DNA of 47,362 nucleotides, taken from contig JALOOU010000028.1 in NCBI GenBank assembly GCA_025454255.1, positions 1 to 47,362 on the forward strand, given 5' to 3'. Below the pieces are notes generated by a model, which ran no database searches, was not told the DNA's origin, and saw nothing but the letters and a program-made list of their open reading frames with translations. The number at the start of each line of letters is the position of its first letter. The stretch's first letter is position 1. The stretch is from Desulfobacterales bacterium (GTDB lineage: Bacteria > Desulfobacterota > Desulfobacteria > Desulfobacterales > SpSt-501). Below, piece by piece: positions 36,348-44,960 of this stretch. Position numbers and translations under genes: made by a program.

Positions 36348-37556
36348 ATGTACGATCGCACGCTCAACACCCCTGAGACGGAAATCGCCGCCCGCATCGG
36401 CGCCCTGCAGCAGGCGCTGCGACGCCAGGGGCTCGATGCCGCCCTGATCCTGCAGAAGGCGGATCTGTATTATTACAGCGCCACCATTCAGCAGGCCTAC
36501 CTCTTCGTGCCGGTCGAGGGCGAGCCGCTTCTGCTGGTCAACAAGGTGCTGAAGCGCGCCCGGGCGGAGTCGCCCTTATCCCGGGTCCTGCCGCTGGAGA
36601 GCCCCAAAAAAATACCGGAAACCATCAGGAGCCACGGCCTCCCGATGCCCCGACGCCTGGGGCTCGAGCTCGATGTCCTGCCGGCCAACCTCTATTTCAT
36701 GCTGGCCGGCATCTTCGCGGGGGCCGAGCTGACCGACGTCTCGGGCAGCATCCGGCTCCAGCGCGCGGTCAAATCGGCCTGCGAGGTCGAACTCATGCGA
36801 GAGGCGGCGCGCTGTTCGGATCAAGTGGCCGCCGCCGTGCCGGAGCTCGTGCGGGAGGGGATGACCGAAATCGAGCTCGCCGGCAGGGTCGAGGCCGAGG
36901 CCCGCCGCATGGGGCACCAGGGCATCGTGCGCATGCGGTTGTGGGGCAGCGAGCTCTTCTACGGCCATCTGTTGGCCGGGCCCTCCGGCGGGGTGCCGAG
37001 CTACCTGGCCTCGCCGACCGGGGGGGCCGGGGTGAGCCCGGCGGTGGCCCAGGGCTCCGGCTTCCGCCGCATCCGCCGCCACGAACCGATCCTGGTGGAC
37101 TATGTCTTCGCCTATCGCGGCTACATATCAGACCACGCGCGCATCTTCTGCCTCGGAGAGCTCCCCGCGGAGCTCGCGCAGGCGCACGCCGCCATGCTGG
37201 ATCTCCAGAAGCGCATCATGGCGATGGCCGTGCCCGGCATAGCCTCCGGCGCGGTCTATGATTTCGCCCTGCAACAGGCCGAGCGGGCGGGCTACGGCCG
37301 GCACTTCATGGGGGCGGGCGCGGAGCGGATACGCTTCGTCGGGCACGGGGTGGGGCTCGAGCTCGACGAGTTCCCCTTCCTCAACGCCGGCCAGCGGCTC
37401 GAGCTGCAGGCGGGCATGACCATCGCTCTGGAACCCAAGCTGATCTTCCCCGGCAAGGGGGTGGTCGGCATCGAGAACACCCATCTCCTCACCCCGCAGG
37501 GGCTGGAGCCGCTGGGCCGCTTCCCGGACGAGGTGTGCTTGAAACCCCAATCGTGA
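36348..37556 (+). CDS. M24-family metallopeptidase (aminopeptidase P / prolidase type)
   Basis: The 402-residue protein has an N-terminal creatinase-like domain (about 1-140) and a C-terminal pita-bread M24 domain (about 155-395). Metal-ligand positions fit the family: first Asp in LVDYVFAYRGYISDHAR (two Asp about 11 residues apart), His in FVGHGVGLELDEFP, Glu in IALEPKLIFPG and the last Glu in GIENTHLL. Together these bind two metal ions and cleave X-Pro or similar dipeptides. Its ATG lies four bases after the DppF stop, so it processes peptides imported by the operon, an inference from position. GGAG precedes the ATG by about ten bases. Confidence 0.88.
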   Translation: MYDRTLNTPETEIAARIGALQQALRRQGLDAALILQKADLYYYSATIQQAYLFVPVEGEPLLLVNKVLKRARAESPLSRVLPLESPKKIPETIRSHGLPMPRRLGLELDVLPANLYFMLAGIFAGAELTDVSGSIRLQRAVKSACEVELMREAARCSDQVAAAVPELVREGMTEIELAGRVEAEARRMGHQGIVRMRLWGSELFYGHLLAGPSGGVPSYLASPTGGAGVSPAVAQGSGFRRIRRHEPILVDYVFAYRGYISDHARIFCLGELPAELAQAHAAMLDLQKRIMAMAVPGIASGAVYDFALQQAERAGYGRHFMGAGAERIRFVGHGVGLELDEFPFLNAGQRLELQAGMTIALEPKLIFPGKGVVGIENTHLLTPQGLEPLGRFPDEVCLKPQS

Positions 37557-39394
37557 TCGGCAGTCGCCGATTCGCCAATCGTTCGGTTTTAGCACCGATG
37601 GTCATCAATTGTGCTGACACCGACGGATCGGTAACGGGCCCTTTTCGTGAATTCTATCTGGCACGGGCGGAACAACAGGTCGGCTATGTTCTGGTCGGTG
37701 CCACCTATGTGCACCCGCACGGTAAAGGTTTTGATAGACAGCTCGGAATTTACAGCGACCCCCTCATGCCCGGGCTGGCCGATTTGGCCGCAGGACTTTC
37801 GGTCCATTGCCGGGTCGGTATCCAGCTCAGCTTTAAAAGCGTCGGGAAGCCACCCACGCAGTTCAATCTGGAGGATATTCAAACCTATAGGGAATCATTT
37901 CGCAAAGCGGCCGAGAGGGCCCGGGCTGCCGGGTTCGACGCTGTCGAGCTGCATGCCTGCCACGAGTACTGGCTCAACTACTTTTTGTCGCCGCATTTCA
38001 ATCGACGATCCGACGCCTACGGCGGCTCCCTGCCCAACAGATTTCGCCTCCTGCGCGAGGTTGTCGATTCCATCCGGACTGCCGTCGGAAGTGATTTGAT
38101 AGTGGGGGTGCGTCTGAGTTTGAACGAATTCGTGGAGGACGGTCTTCGTTTAGATGAAACCATCCAGATCGGTAGCTGGCTGGATGAAATGAAAGTGGAC
38201 TATATCAGCGCTTCGGGCGGTATCGCCATCACCCAACACCACACCAGCCCACCCATGGATGTGCCGCGAGCCTCGCTCCTGCCTCTGGCGGCTGAGCTCA
38301 AGAAGAAGGTAAGTGTTCCGGTGATCGGAGTCGGCCGTTTAGATCGTCCCGATGTGTTCAGACGATCTGTGTCCGATGGGTATTGCGACTTGGCAGCCGT
38401 CGCCCGAGCGTTGATCGCCGATCCAGGATATGCCCGCAAAGTGATGGCCGGACAAGACCAAAGCATTAGACCGTGTATCGCCTGCAACCACTGCCTGCTG
38501 TGTCTGCAACGCAACGAACCCGTACGGTGCGCGGTGAACCCGTTTATAGGCCGCGACCGTATGGCGATACCCAGCTTAAAAAAACCGGTGTCAGTTGTCG
38601 TCGTCGGCGGGGGGCCTGCCGGCTTGTCCGCCGCTGCCCACGCGTCCAAACGCGGCGGCAGAGTATGCCTTTTCGAGCGTTCCTCGAAATTAGGAGGCGC
38701 TTTGCGAATTGGACATCGCGCGCCGCATAAGGAACCGATCAAAGAGTTCGCGGATTACTTGGCAGATCAGGCCCAACAGGCCGGCTGCAGGATCTTGTTG
38801 GGGCGGGAGGCAACCGCTGACATCATTCTGATGGATACTCCAGATCACGTCATCGTGGCTACCGGGGGAACATCCATCATTCCCGACATCAACGGATTAG
38901 AGACGCATCCACGCGTTTTTACCGCAGAAGATGTGCTGTATGCCCCGCAGATTGAACCAGGTACTTACCTGGTGATCGGCGGAGGGGCCGTCGGGCTTGA
39001 GACCGCCGAGCTCATCCGCACGACAGGAGCACATGTTACCGTGCTGGAAATGACCGATACCCTGGGGCGCGGCATGCATGCGACACGTCAGCTGTTGATC
39101 GTAGAGCGCCTTAGAACGGCCGGGGTATGCATTCACACCGAAACCACGCCTTTGCTAGTGGACGGCTCACGCGTCTGGGCAAAAACCTCCGAGGGCCCTT
39201 GCCTGTTGGGTTCTTTCGACGTCGTCGTCGTCGCGGCCGGTTGCCGAACCAAGGATGAACTCTCTCAACGCCTGGTGGCACACACCGCAGTGTCCGTGAT
39301 CGGTGATGCGGTACACCCTCGGTCGATCCGCGAAGCGGTCAGTGAGGGTCTCGATGCGGCGTTAAAACTGGGCGAGGTTTCTCAAAAAAAATGA
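37535..39394 (+). CDS. old-yellow-enzyme / 2,4-dienoyl-CoA reductase-type flavoprotein
   Basis: This 619-residue oxidoreductase reduces an alkene or enoyl substrate with NAD(P)H. Residues about 1-330 are the FMN-binding OYE barrel (RSVLAPMVINCADTDG, VELHACHEYWLNYFLSP with the catalytic His region, RRSDAYGGSLPNR). A [4Fe-4S] motif follows (CIACNHCLLCLQRNEPVRC, about 311-330), then FAD binding VVVVGGGPAGLSAAAHA and NAD binding YLVIGGGAVGLETAELI, giving the FadH/enoate-reductase layout. The substrate is unknown. It overlaps the peptidase gene by 22 bases but its GC content is visibly lower. The GTG at 37535 has GAGG almost abutting it; GTG at 37553 is an alternative. Confidence 0.87.
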   Translation: MLETPIVIGSRRFANRSVLAPMVINCADTDGSVTGPFREFYLARAEQQVGYVLVGATYVHPHGKGFDRQLGIYSDPLMPGLADLAAGLSVHCRVGIQLSFKSVGKPPTQFNLEDIQTYRESFRKAAERARAAGFDAVELHACHEYWLNYFLSPHFNRRSDAYGGSLPNRFRLLREVVDSIRTAVGSDLIVGVRLSLNEFVEDGLRLDETIQIGSWLDEMKVDYISASGGIAITQHHTSPPMDVPRASLLPLAAELKKKVSVPVIGVGRLDRPDVFRRSVSDGYCDLAAVARALIADPGYARKVMAGQDQSIRPCIACNHCLLCLQRNEPVRCAVNPFIGRDRMAIPSLKKPVSVVVVGGGPAGLSAAAHASKRGGRVCLFERSSKLGGALRIGHRAPHKEPIKEFADYLADQAQQAGCRILLGREATADIILMDTPDHVIVATGGTSIIPDINGLETHPRVFTAEDVLYAPQIEPGTYLVIGGGAVGLETAELIRTTGAHVTVLEMTDTLGRGMHATRQLLIVERLRTAGVCIHTETTPLLVDGSRVWAKTSEGPCLLGSFDVVVVAAGCRTKDELSQRLVAHTAVSVIGDAVHPRSIREAVSEGLDAALKLGEVSQKK

Positions 39395-39440
39395 TCACTC
39401 ATCGATTCATCAGCCGATGTGTGTGCCGGAGAAATAATTC

Positions 39441-39474
39441 TTGACACCTTAGAGAATTTACAGCAGGGTATTTA
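39441..39474 (+). promoter_or_regulatory. possible promoter ahead of pxpA
   Basis: A perfect TTGACA at 39441-39446 is followed by TATTTA at 39469-39474, but the 22-base spacing is too long for a standard sigma70 promoter. The 146-base gap is AT-rich compared with its surroundings and is a natural site for a promoter. Confidence 0.25.
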
Positions 39475-39540
39475 CTTTATGTAACTTCAAATTTTTGCGT
39501 TTTGATTTCTGGCTAAAACACTTAAACTTGGAGCAAGCAT

Positions 39541-40302
39541 TTGAAAGTTGACATTAATTGCGACATGGGAGAGAGCTTCGGGGCCTATAAACTCGGCCTC
39601 GACGAAGAGGTCATTCGCTATATCACCTCGGCAAATATCGCCTGCGGGTGGCATGCCGGGGATCCGCTGGTCATGGACAGGACCGTCCGGATGGCCAAGG
39701 ATCACGGCGTCGGCGTGGGAGCCCACCCCAGCTATCCCGATCTGCTGGGGTTTGGCCGCAGAAATATGACCTGTTCGGCCGAGGAAATCCGCAATTATAT
39801 GGTGTACCAAATCGGCGCCCTGAGGGCGTTCTGCGATGTGCACGGGGCCAAACTCCGCCATGTCAAACCCCATGGTAACCTCTACCTCACTGCGGTCGAG
39901 GATGAAAACACGGCCCGGGCCATTGCCGAGGGGATTGTCAGTTTTGATTCCGATCTTATGTACGTCGGCCTTGCGGGAAGCAAAGGGAAACTCATGACCC
40001 GCATCGGTGTAGAGGTGGGGCTCAAGGTGGTCCTCGAAGCCTTCCCGGACCGTGCCTACACGGCGGATGGGACGCTTGTTTCACGGAAGCACCCCGGGGC
40101 GGTTATCAAGGAACCGGAGCGGGTGGCCGAACGCGCCCTGAAAATGGCCAGAGAGAACAAGGTGATTGCCATAGACGGAACTGAGATCCACCTCGAGGCA
40201 GAAACCCTCTGCGTCCACGGGGACACCCCTGGGGCTGTCAACCTGGTGAAGCAGATCAGGGAACGGCTTGAAAAAGAAGGCATCGAAGTAAAACCGATGT
40301 GA
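39541..40302 (+). CDS. pxpA: 5-oxoprolinase subunit PxpA (LamB/YcsF family)
   Basis: This 253-residue subunit helps hydrolyse 5-oxoproline (pyroglutamate) to glutamate with ATP. The family signatures are DINCDMGESFGAYKLG at the N-terminus, ITSANIACGWHAGDP with the metal-binding His, VGAHPSYPDLLGFGRR, the VKPHGNLYLTA loop, and VHGDTPGAV close to the end. The reading frame starts with TTG, supported by GGAG seven bases upstream. It is the first gene of pxpABC in a lower-GC segment; the other two subunits follow directly. Confidence 0.95.
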   Translation: MKVDINCDMGESFGAYKLGLDEEVIRYITSANIACGWHAGDPLVMDRTVRMAKDHGVGVGAHPSYPDLLGFGRRNMTCSAEEIRNYMVYQIGALRAFCDVHGAKLRHVKPHGNLYLTAVEDENTARAIAEGIVSFDSDLMYVGLAGSKGKLMTRIGVEVGLKVVLEAFPDRAYTADGTLVSRKHPGAVIKEPERVAERALKMARENKVIAIDGTEIHLEAETLCVHGDTPGAVNLVKQIRERLEKEGIEVKPM

Positions 40303-40328
40303 TTCAGGGCTGACAGGGATGGCACGGC

Positions 40329-41036
40329 ATGACAGGTGGTCTTTTTGAAAAGCCCTTTTTCCGCATCGCCGGAGACAGAGGGCTGCTAGTCGAATTCGGA
40401 AACGCCATCGATTCTGAAATTAATCGTAAAATAAGGACGATGGCGATCGCCTTGGGGAAAAACCCGCCATCGGGCATCGTCGAATATATCCCCACCTATC
40501 GTTCCATCATCGTCATCTACGACCCCCTGAAGACAAATGCCGCCATGCTTCAGCAGCAGGTCATCGCTCTGGAAAAACAACTGGCGGAAATTCCGATTCC
40601 ACCGCCGGAAACGGTCGAGGTCCCGGTGTGCTATGGGGGTGAATTCGGGCCGGAGATTGAATTCGTGGCCAAAACCCACGGGCTGAGTGTCGACGACGTC
40701 ATCCGCATCCATTCGGAGGCAGAGTACCAGGTCTACATGATCGGCTTCACCCCCGGCTTTCCTTTTCTGGGAGGACTCCCCGAGAGCTTGCACACGCCGA
40801 GGCTGCAGACACCGCGCAAAGCGGTTCCCGCCGGGTCGGTCGGCATCGCCAACAACCAGACCGGGGTCTATCCCATCGAAAGCCCGGGCGGATGGCAGCT
40901 GATTGGCCGGACGCCTCTGAGAATTTTCGACCAGCAGAGAGCCGCCCCCTTTCTGATCAAGGCTGGAGACCGGCTTAAGTTCAAACCGATTTCGTTTGAC
41001 GAATACCAGGCGCTCAAGGAGGCGTGTGATCGGTGA
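40329..41036 (+). CDS. pxpB: 5-oxoprolinase subunit PxpB (KipI family)
   Basis: This 235-residue subunit carries the KipI-type allophanate-hydrolase-like domain: FRIAGDRGLLVEFGN at the N-terminus, SIIVIYDPLKTNA, VPVCYGGEFGPEIEFVAKTHG, YMIGFTPGFPFLGGLP with the PGF motif, RLQTPRKAVPAGSVGIANNQTGVYP and the C-terminal SPGGWQLIGRTPL. It forms the PxpBC complex with the next subunit, which binds ATP and phosphorylates the substrate. The ATG at 40329 follows pxpA by 26 bases with AGGGA upstream. The pxpC GTG overlaps its stop codon. Confidence 0.94.
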   Translation: MTGGLFEKPFFRIAGDRGLLVEFGNAIDSEINRKIRTMAIALGKNPPSGIVEYIPTYRSIIVIYDPLKTNAAMLQQQVIALEKQLAEIPIPPPETVEVPVCYGGEFGPEIEFVAKTHGLSVDDVIRIHSEAEYQVYMIGFTPGFPFLGGLPESLHTPRLQTPRKAVPAGSVGIANNQTGVYPIESPGGWQLIGRTPLRIFDQQRAAPFLIKAGDRLKFKPISFDEYQALKEACDR

Positions 41037-41977
41037 CGGACGCCTTTCGCATCATGAAACCCGGGCCGTACACGACCGTGCAGGATGCCGGCCGCTATGG
41101 CTTTCAGCAGTTTGGAATCCCTCCGACGGGGGTGCTGGATCAGTTCGCCTACCGCGCTGCCAACATCCTGATAGGAAACCCGGAGCATGCGGCGGTGCTG
41201 GAAACGACGGTGATCGGCCCCCAACTGGAGATCTTGTCGACAACCGACATAGCCGTGACCGGCGCTGAAGCTCCGATCACCCTGAACACTGAGCCTCAGA
41301 GGGGCTGGAGCACCTTCCGGGCCCGCCCGGGGGATATCCTAAACATCGGTCCGGTCAAAAACGGCTGCCGCTGCTATGTTGCTGTAACCGGTGGAATCGA
41401 TGTGCCTCTCGTCATGGGGAGCCGCTCCTGCTATGTGGCCGCAAGAATCGGCGGATACGAGGGACGTTTGCTTGCCAAGGGGGACGTCCTCAAGCGATTG
41501 GAGGGCCGGTTGCTGTCTCAAATGCGTCAGGTCCCGGAGCAGGCGATTCCCGTATATTCACCGGATATCAACTTGAGAGCCGTGCCCGGGCCTCAAAACG
41601 ACTTCTTCGACGAAGGCATGGAGCTTTTTTACCGCAGTGGATTCACTGTCAGCATCAATGCCAATCGCATGGGATACCGACTGGAAGGGCCCCAGATCCT
41701 GCAGAAGAACGAAATGCCGAAGAGCATCATCTCAGAGCCGAGCCTGCCTGGAGGCGTCCAGGTCCCTCCCGACGGCCAGCCGATCATTCTGCTCGTGGAA
41801 CAGACCGTCGGCGGCTACACGAAGATCGCAACGGTCATCTCAGCGGACCTTCCGCTGGTAGCTCAGGCGAAGCCAGGCGATCAAATCCGTTTTGTGAAAG
41901 TTGATTTGGCGGATGCCTACGCTGCCGCCCGCTACGAGGAGGACAACCTCCGAAACTTGCTTTTTAGGGCCGACTAG
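41033..41977 (+). CDS. pxpC: 5-oxoprolinase subunit PxpC (KipA family)
   Basis: The 314-residue biotin-dependent-carboxyltransferase-like subunit, a KipA-type protein, completes ATP-dependent 5-oxoprolinase. Family motifs: KPGPYTTVQDAGRYGFQQFGIPPTG, LDQFAYRAANILIGNPEHAAVLE, AVTGAEAPITLN, AVTGGIDVP, SRSCYVAARIGGYEGR, GYRLEGP and IISEPSLPGGVQVPPDGQPIILL. The GTG start at 41033 overlaps the pxpB stop (GTGA), so translation is coupled. The gene ends 123 bases before the TRAP transporter genes. Confidence 0.94.
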   Translation: MTDAFRIMKPGPYTTVQDAGRYGFQQFGIPPTGVLDQFAYRAANILIGNPEHAAVLETTVIGPQLEILSTTDIAVTGAEAPITLNTEPQRGWSTFRARPGDILNIGPVKNGCRCYVAVTGGIDVPLVMGSRSCYVAARIGGYEGRLLAKGDVLKRLEGRLLSQMRQVPEQAIPVYSPDINLRAVPGPQNDFFDEGMELFYRSGFTVSINANRMGYRLEGPQILQKNEMPKSIISEPSLPGGVQVPPDGQPIILLVEQTVGGYTKIATVISADLPLVAQAKPGDQIRFVKVDLADAYAAARYEEDNLRNLLFRAD

Positions 41978-42100
41978 TTTTCAGTATATCCTGGACTGAG
42001 ATCTCAAGGCACAAATCCGATCGGTACTGTCCGGGCTTGTCAAACCATGGAGGTTATCGCAACTTTGTCAGGAAACCAGCCAACCACAGGAGGTGTTTTC

Positions 42101-43108
42101 ATGCGGAAGAGAATTTTCAAGAGAGAGGCCGTTCTGCCTCTGGCGATCATGGCACTTGGCTTGGCGTTCTGCATCCCTGCAACCGCGCAGGTCAAGCTTG
42201 ACATGGACACCACCTACTCCGGCCAAAACATGCACGCCGAGACCTGCCGCGAGTTCGCCAAGCGGGTGAACGAGGCCCTGAAAGACCAGGTCTTCATCAC
42301 GGTGCACGAGGGCGGTGCGCTGGGACTGAAGGACGAAGACCGTTTCACGGCCGTCGCCGACGGCATCGTCCCCATCCAAAGCGTGCTCATGGGGGCTGCG
42401 ATCGGCACCTCCCCGATCTTCGGCCTCAGCACCTCACCCTTCTTCGTCAAGGACTTCAAAGAGGCCCGGCTCCTGATGGAAATCGCCCGGCCCTACTACG
42501 AGAAGGAGGCCAAGAAGCACAACCAGCTGATCCTCTACACGGCCCCCTGGCCGCCCAGCTCCATCCACGCCAACCGGCCGATCATCAAGTACGAGGACAT
42601 CAAGGGCCTGCGCATCCGCACCTATGACAAAAACGGCACCGACGTGCTGAAAAAAGCGGGCGCCAACGCAGTGGTGATGAGCTGGGGCGACGTCTACCCG
42701 GCGTTGGCCACCAAGACCATCGACTCGGTCCTGACCTCCTCGCAGAGCGCCGTCGCCGGCAAGTTCTGGGAGGTGCTGACCGACACCACGCGGGTCAACT
42801 TCGCCATCCCGCTCAACATGATCAACATCAACCTGAACACCTTCAACAAGCTCACCAAGGAGCAGCAGGCCAAGTTTGTCGAGATCGGCAAGCAGATGGA
42901 AGAGCGCCAGTGGATGCTCGCCGAGGAGGCCATGGTCAACGACGAGAACACCTGCGAGAAGAACGGGATGAAGATCACCCGCTCGATCAGCGCAGAGCTG
43001 GCCTCCAAGCTGAAGGCCGACGGAATGATGGTCATCGACGAGTGGACCAAGAAAGTCGGGCCGGACGCCAAGGCGATTCTCGATGAGTTCGAGAAAAAGA
43101 GAAAGTAG
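42101..43108 (+). CDS. TRAP transporter substrate-binding protein (DctP family)
   Basis: This 335-residue periplasmic protein captures a small carboxylate for a TRAP transporter. It starts with a clear signal peptide (VLPLAIMALGLAFCIPATAQ). DctP-family positions follow: HEGGALGLKDEDRF in the binding cleft region, the KGLRIRTYDKNG segment with the conserved Arg thought to pair with the substrate carboxylate, and VVMSWGDVYPALATKTIDSVLTS. The start is the ATG at 42101, 6 bases after AGGAGGTG; upstream ATG frames are discarded. It leads a P-Q-M cluster. Confidence 0.93.
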   Translation: MRKRIFKREAVLPLAIMALGLAFCIPATAQVKLDMDTTYSGQNMHAETCREFAKRVNEALKDQVFITVHEGGALGLKDEDRFTAVADGIVPIQSVLMGAAIGTSPIFGLSTSPFFVKDFKEARLLMEIARPYYEKEAKKHNQLILYTAPWPPSSIHANRPIIKYEDIKGLRIRTYDKNGTDVLKKAGANAVVMSWGDVYPALATKTIDSVLTSSQSAVAGKFWEVLTDTTRVNFAIPLNMININLNTFNKLTKEQQAKFVEIGKQMEERQWMLAEEAMVNDENTCEKNGMKITRSISAELASKLKADGMMVIDEWTKKVGPDAKAILDEFEKKRK

Positions 43109-43118
43109 TCGAACCGAG

Positions 43119-43649
43119 ATGAACGGATCCCCTCGTTGGGTATCCCGGCTGTCGGGGGCCGCCGCGCGGCTCTCGACAGCCGGGGCGACAATCTCCGGGG
43201 TGTTTTTCGTGCTGATGACCCTTCTGACCCTCTCGGAAGTGGTACTGCGCACTTTTTTCGGCTCATCCACTCTGATCGCCAGCGAGTATTCGGGCTACGC
43301 CCTCTCGGGAATGATCTACCTGGCCATGGGCTACTCCTTCAGGGACGGGGCTCACATTCGAATCACTTTTCTCAAGGACCGTTTGAAAGGGCGGGCGCGC
43401 CGGGCCGTGGAGCTCTTCTGCCTGCTGTTTGCGCTGGCGCTGTGCGGCCTCTCCTGCTGGTTCACCTGGGACCTGGCGGTCTCCTCCTACGCCCGCAACC
43501 TGACGGCCTACACGGTCGCGGAAACTCCGCTGTGCGTGCCCCAGTTCGTTCTTTTTGCGGGGCTGTGTGTGTTGACGCTCCAGATCACCGCCATGCTGCT
43601 GGCGCTGGCCACCTCTCCGGTGGAAAGCCCCGGACTGGAAAACGCATGA
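43119..43649 (+). CDS. TRAP transporter small permease (DctQ family)
   Basis: The 176-residue membrane protein has four hydrophobic segments, with the conserved TLSEVVLRTFFGSSTLIASEYSGYALSGM region, which follows helix 1 of DctQ, and a MGYSFRDGAHIRITFL segment that is typical of the family. It assembles with the large permease and supports sodium-coupled carboxylate import. The ATG at 43119 follows the DctP stop by 10 bases; an in-frame ATG at 43083 lies inside DctP and is less likely. It overlaps the next gene by four bases. Confidence 0.92.
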   Translation: MNGSPRWVSRLSGAAARLSTAGATISGVFFVLMTLLTLSEVVLRTFFGSSTLIASEYSGYALSGMIYLAMGYSFRDGAHIRITFLKDRLKGRARRAVELFCLLFALALCGLSCWFTWDLAVSSYARNLTAYTVAETPLCVPQFVLFAGLCVLTLQITAMLLALATSPVESPGLENA

Positions 43650-44941
43650 ACATCATTCTGGTAACCGTTCTGGTGCTGTTGTTCGGACTGCTGGGCTCCG
43701 GGGTGTGGATCGCCTTGAGCCTGCTGGCCACCGCCGGGATCAGCCTCGGCATCTTCACCAGCATGCCGGTCGGCAAGATCTGGTCCCAGGCGATGTGGAA
43801 CAGCCTCAACAACTGGGCCCTGGCGGCCCTGCCCATGTTCATCTTCCTGGGGGAGATGATCCTGCGGACCCGGATGAGCGACCTTCTGTTCCGGGGCCTG
43901 AAGCCGTGGGTGCAAATCATCCCCGGAAGACTGCTGCACACCAACATCATCGGCAGCGCCATTTTCGCGGCGGTGTCGGGTTCATCGCCCGCGACCGCCG
44001 CCACCATCGGCAAGATCACCCTGGAGCAGCTCCGGGCGGACGGCTACAACCCCAAGCTGAGCTACGGATCCCTGGCGGGGGCCGGGACCTTGGGGCTGCT
44101 GATCCCCCCCAGCATCGTGCTCATCATCTACGGGGTCCTTTCGGAGGAGTCGATCGGGCAGCTCTTCATCGCCGGGGTCGTCCCCGGCCTGATGCTGGCC
44201 ATGTTCTTCAGCGGCTACGTCGTGCTGCGGGTGCTCTTCAACAGCAGCCTGGCGCCCCAGAAACGCTATGCCTTCACCTGGAAGGAACGCCTCCACTCTC
44301 TACTGATGCTGCTGCCGGTCGCCAGCCTGATCTTGTTCATTTTAGGGTCCATCTACTCCGGGCTGGCCACCCCGTCCGAGGCGGCTGCGGTGGGCGCCTT
44401 GGTCTCCGTGGTCATCGCGCTGGTGCTCGGAGACTTTCGCTGGCAGAGCTTCGTGCAGGCCGTCCGGGGCACCATCAACACCTCGGCCATGATCTGCTTC
44501 ATCATCGTGGGGGCCAGCTTCCTGTCGGTGGCTATGGGGTACCTCAAACTGCCGGCCAACGTGGCCAAGGCCATCGCCGAATTCGGCCTTTCGCCCTATA
44601 TGCTGATCCTGATCCTAACCCTTTTCTACATGGTTTTAGGCTGCTTCCTGGACGGCATCTCCATGATCGTGATGACGCTGCCCATCTGCCTGCCGCTGGT
44701 GGTTCAGGCCGGCTTCAGCCCCGTGTGGTTCGGCATCTTTCTGACCCTGGTGATCGAGGTCGGCCAGATCACCCCCCCGGTGGGTTTCAACCTCTTCGTC
44801 ATCCAGGGGCTGACCAACGAGCCCCTGGAAAAAGTGGCCGCCTCGGCAGTCCCCTTCTTTCTTCTGATTCTTCTGATGGTGGCCACGATCACCCTCTTTC
44901 CGGAGATCGTGACCTGGCTGCCGTCCAAGATGGTCCGGTGA
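43646..44941 (+). CDS. TRAP transporter large permease (DctM family)
   Basis: The 431-residue membrane protein has about twelve hydrophobic segments and forms the transport path. Typical DctM elements are WNSLNNWALAALPMFIFLGE, SAIFAAVSGSSPATAATIG, GAGTLGLLIPPSIVLIIYG, TPSEAAAVGAL, GCFLDGISMIVMTLPICLP and the C-terminal VIEVGQITPPVGFNLFVI. Its ATG overlaps the DctQ stop by four bases. The unit continues with a DUF2848 gene 19 bases downstream, so the three following enzymes are probably cotranscribed with the transporter. Confidence 0.95.
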   Translation: MNIILVTVLVLLFGLLGSGVWIALSLLATAGISLGIFTSMPVGKIWSQAMWNSLNNWALAALPMFIFLGEMILRTRMSDLLFRGLKPWVQIIPGRLLHTNIIGSAIFAAVSGSSPATAATIGKITLEQLRADGYNPKLSYGSLAGAGTLGLLIPPSIVLIIYGVLSEESIGQLFIAGVVPGLMLAMFFSGYVVLRVLFNSSLAPQKRYAFTWKERLHSLLMLLPVASLILFILGSIYSGLATPSEAAAVGALVSVVIALVLGDFRWQSFVQAVRGTINTSAMICFIIVGASFLSVAMGYLKLPANVAKAIAEFGLSPYMLILILTLFYMVLGCFLDGISMIVMTLPICLPLVVQAGFSPVWFGIFLTLVIEVGQITPPVGFNLFVIQGLTNEPLEKVAASAVPFFLLILLMVATITLFPEIVTWLPSKMVR

Positions 44942-44960
44942 CCGGCCGGGGGAGATCCGC

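Noticed and set aside
41997..42006. Perfect palindrome TGAGATCTCA between pxpC and DctP
   Set aside because: Ten-base palindromes are expected by chance; there is no partner site, no T-run and no clear promoter.
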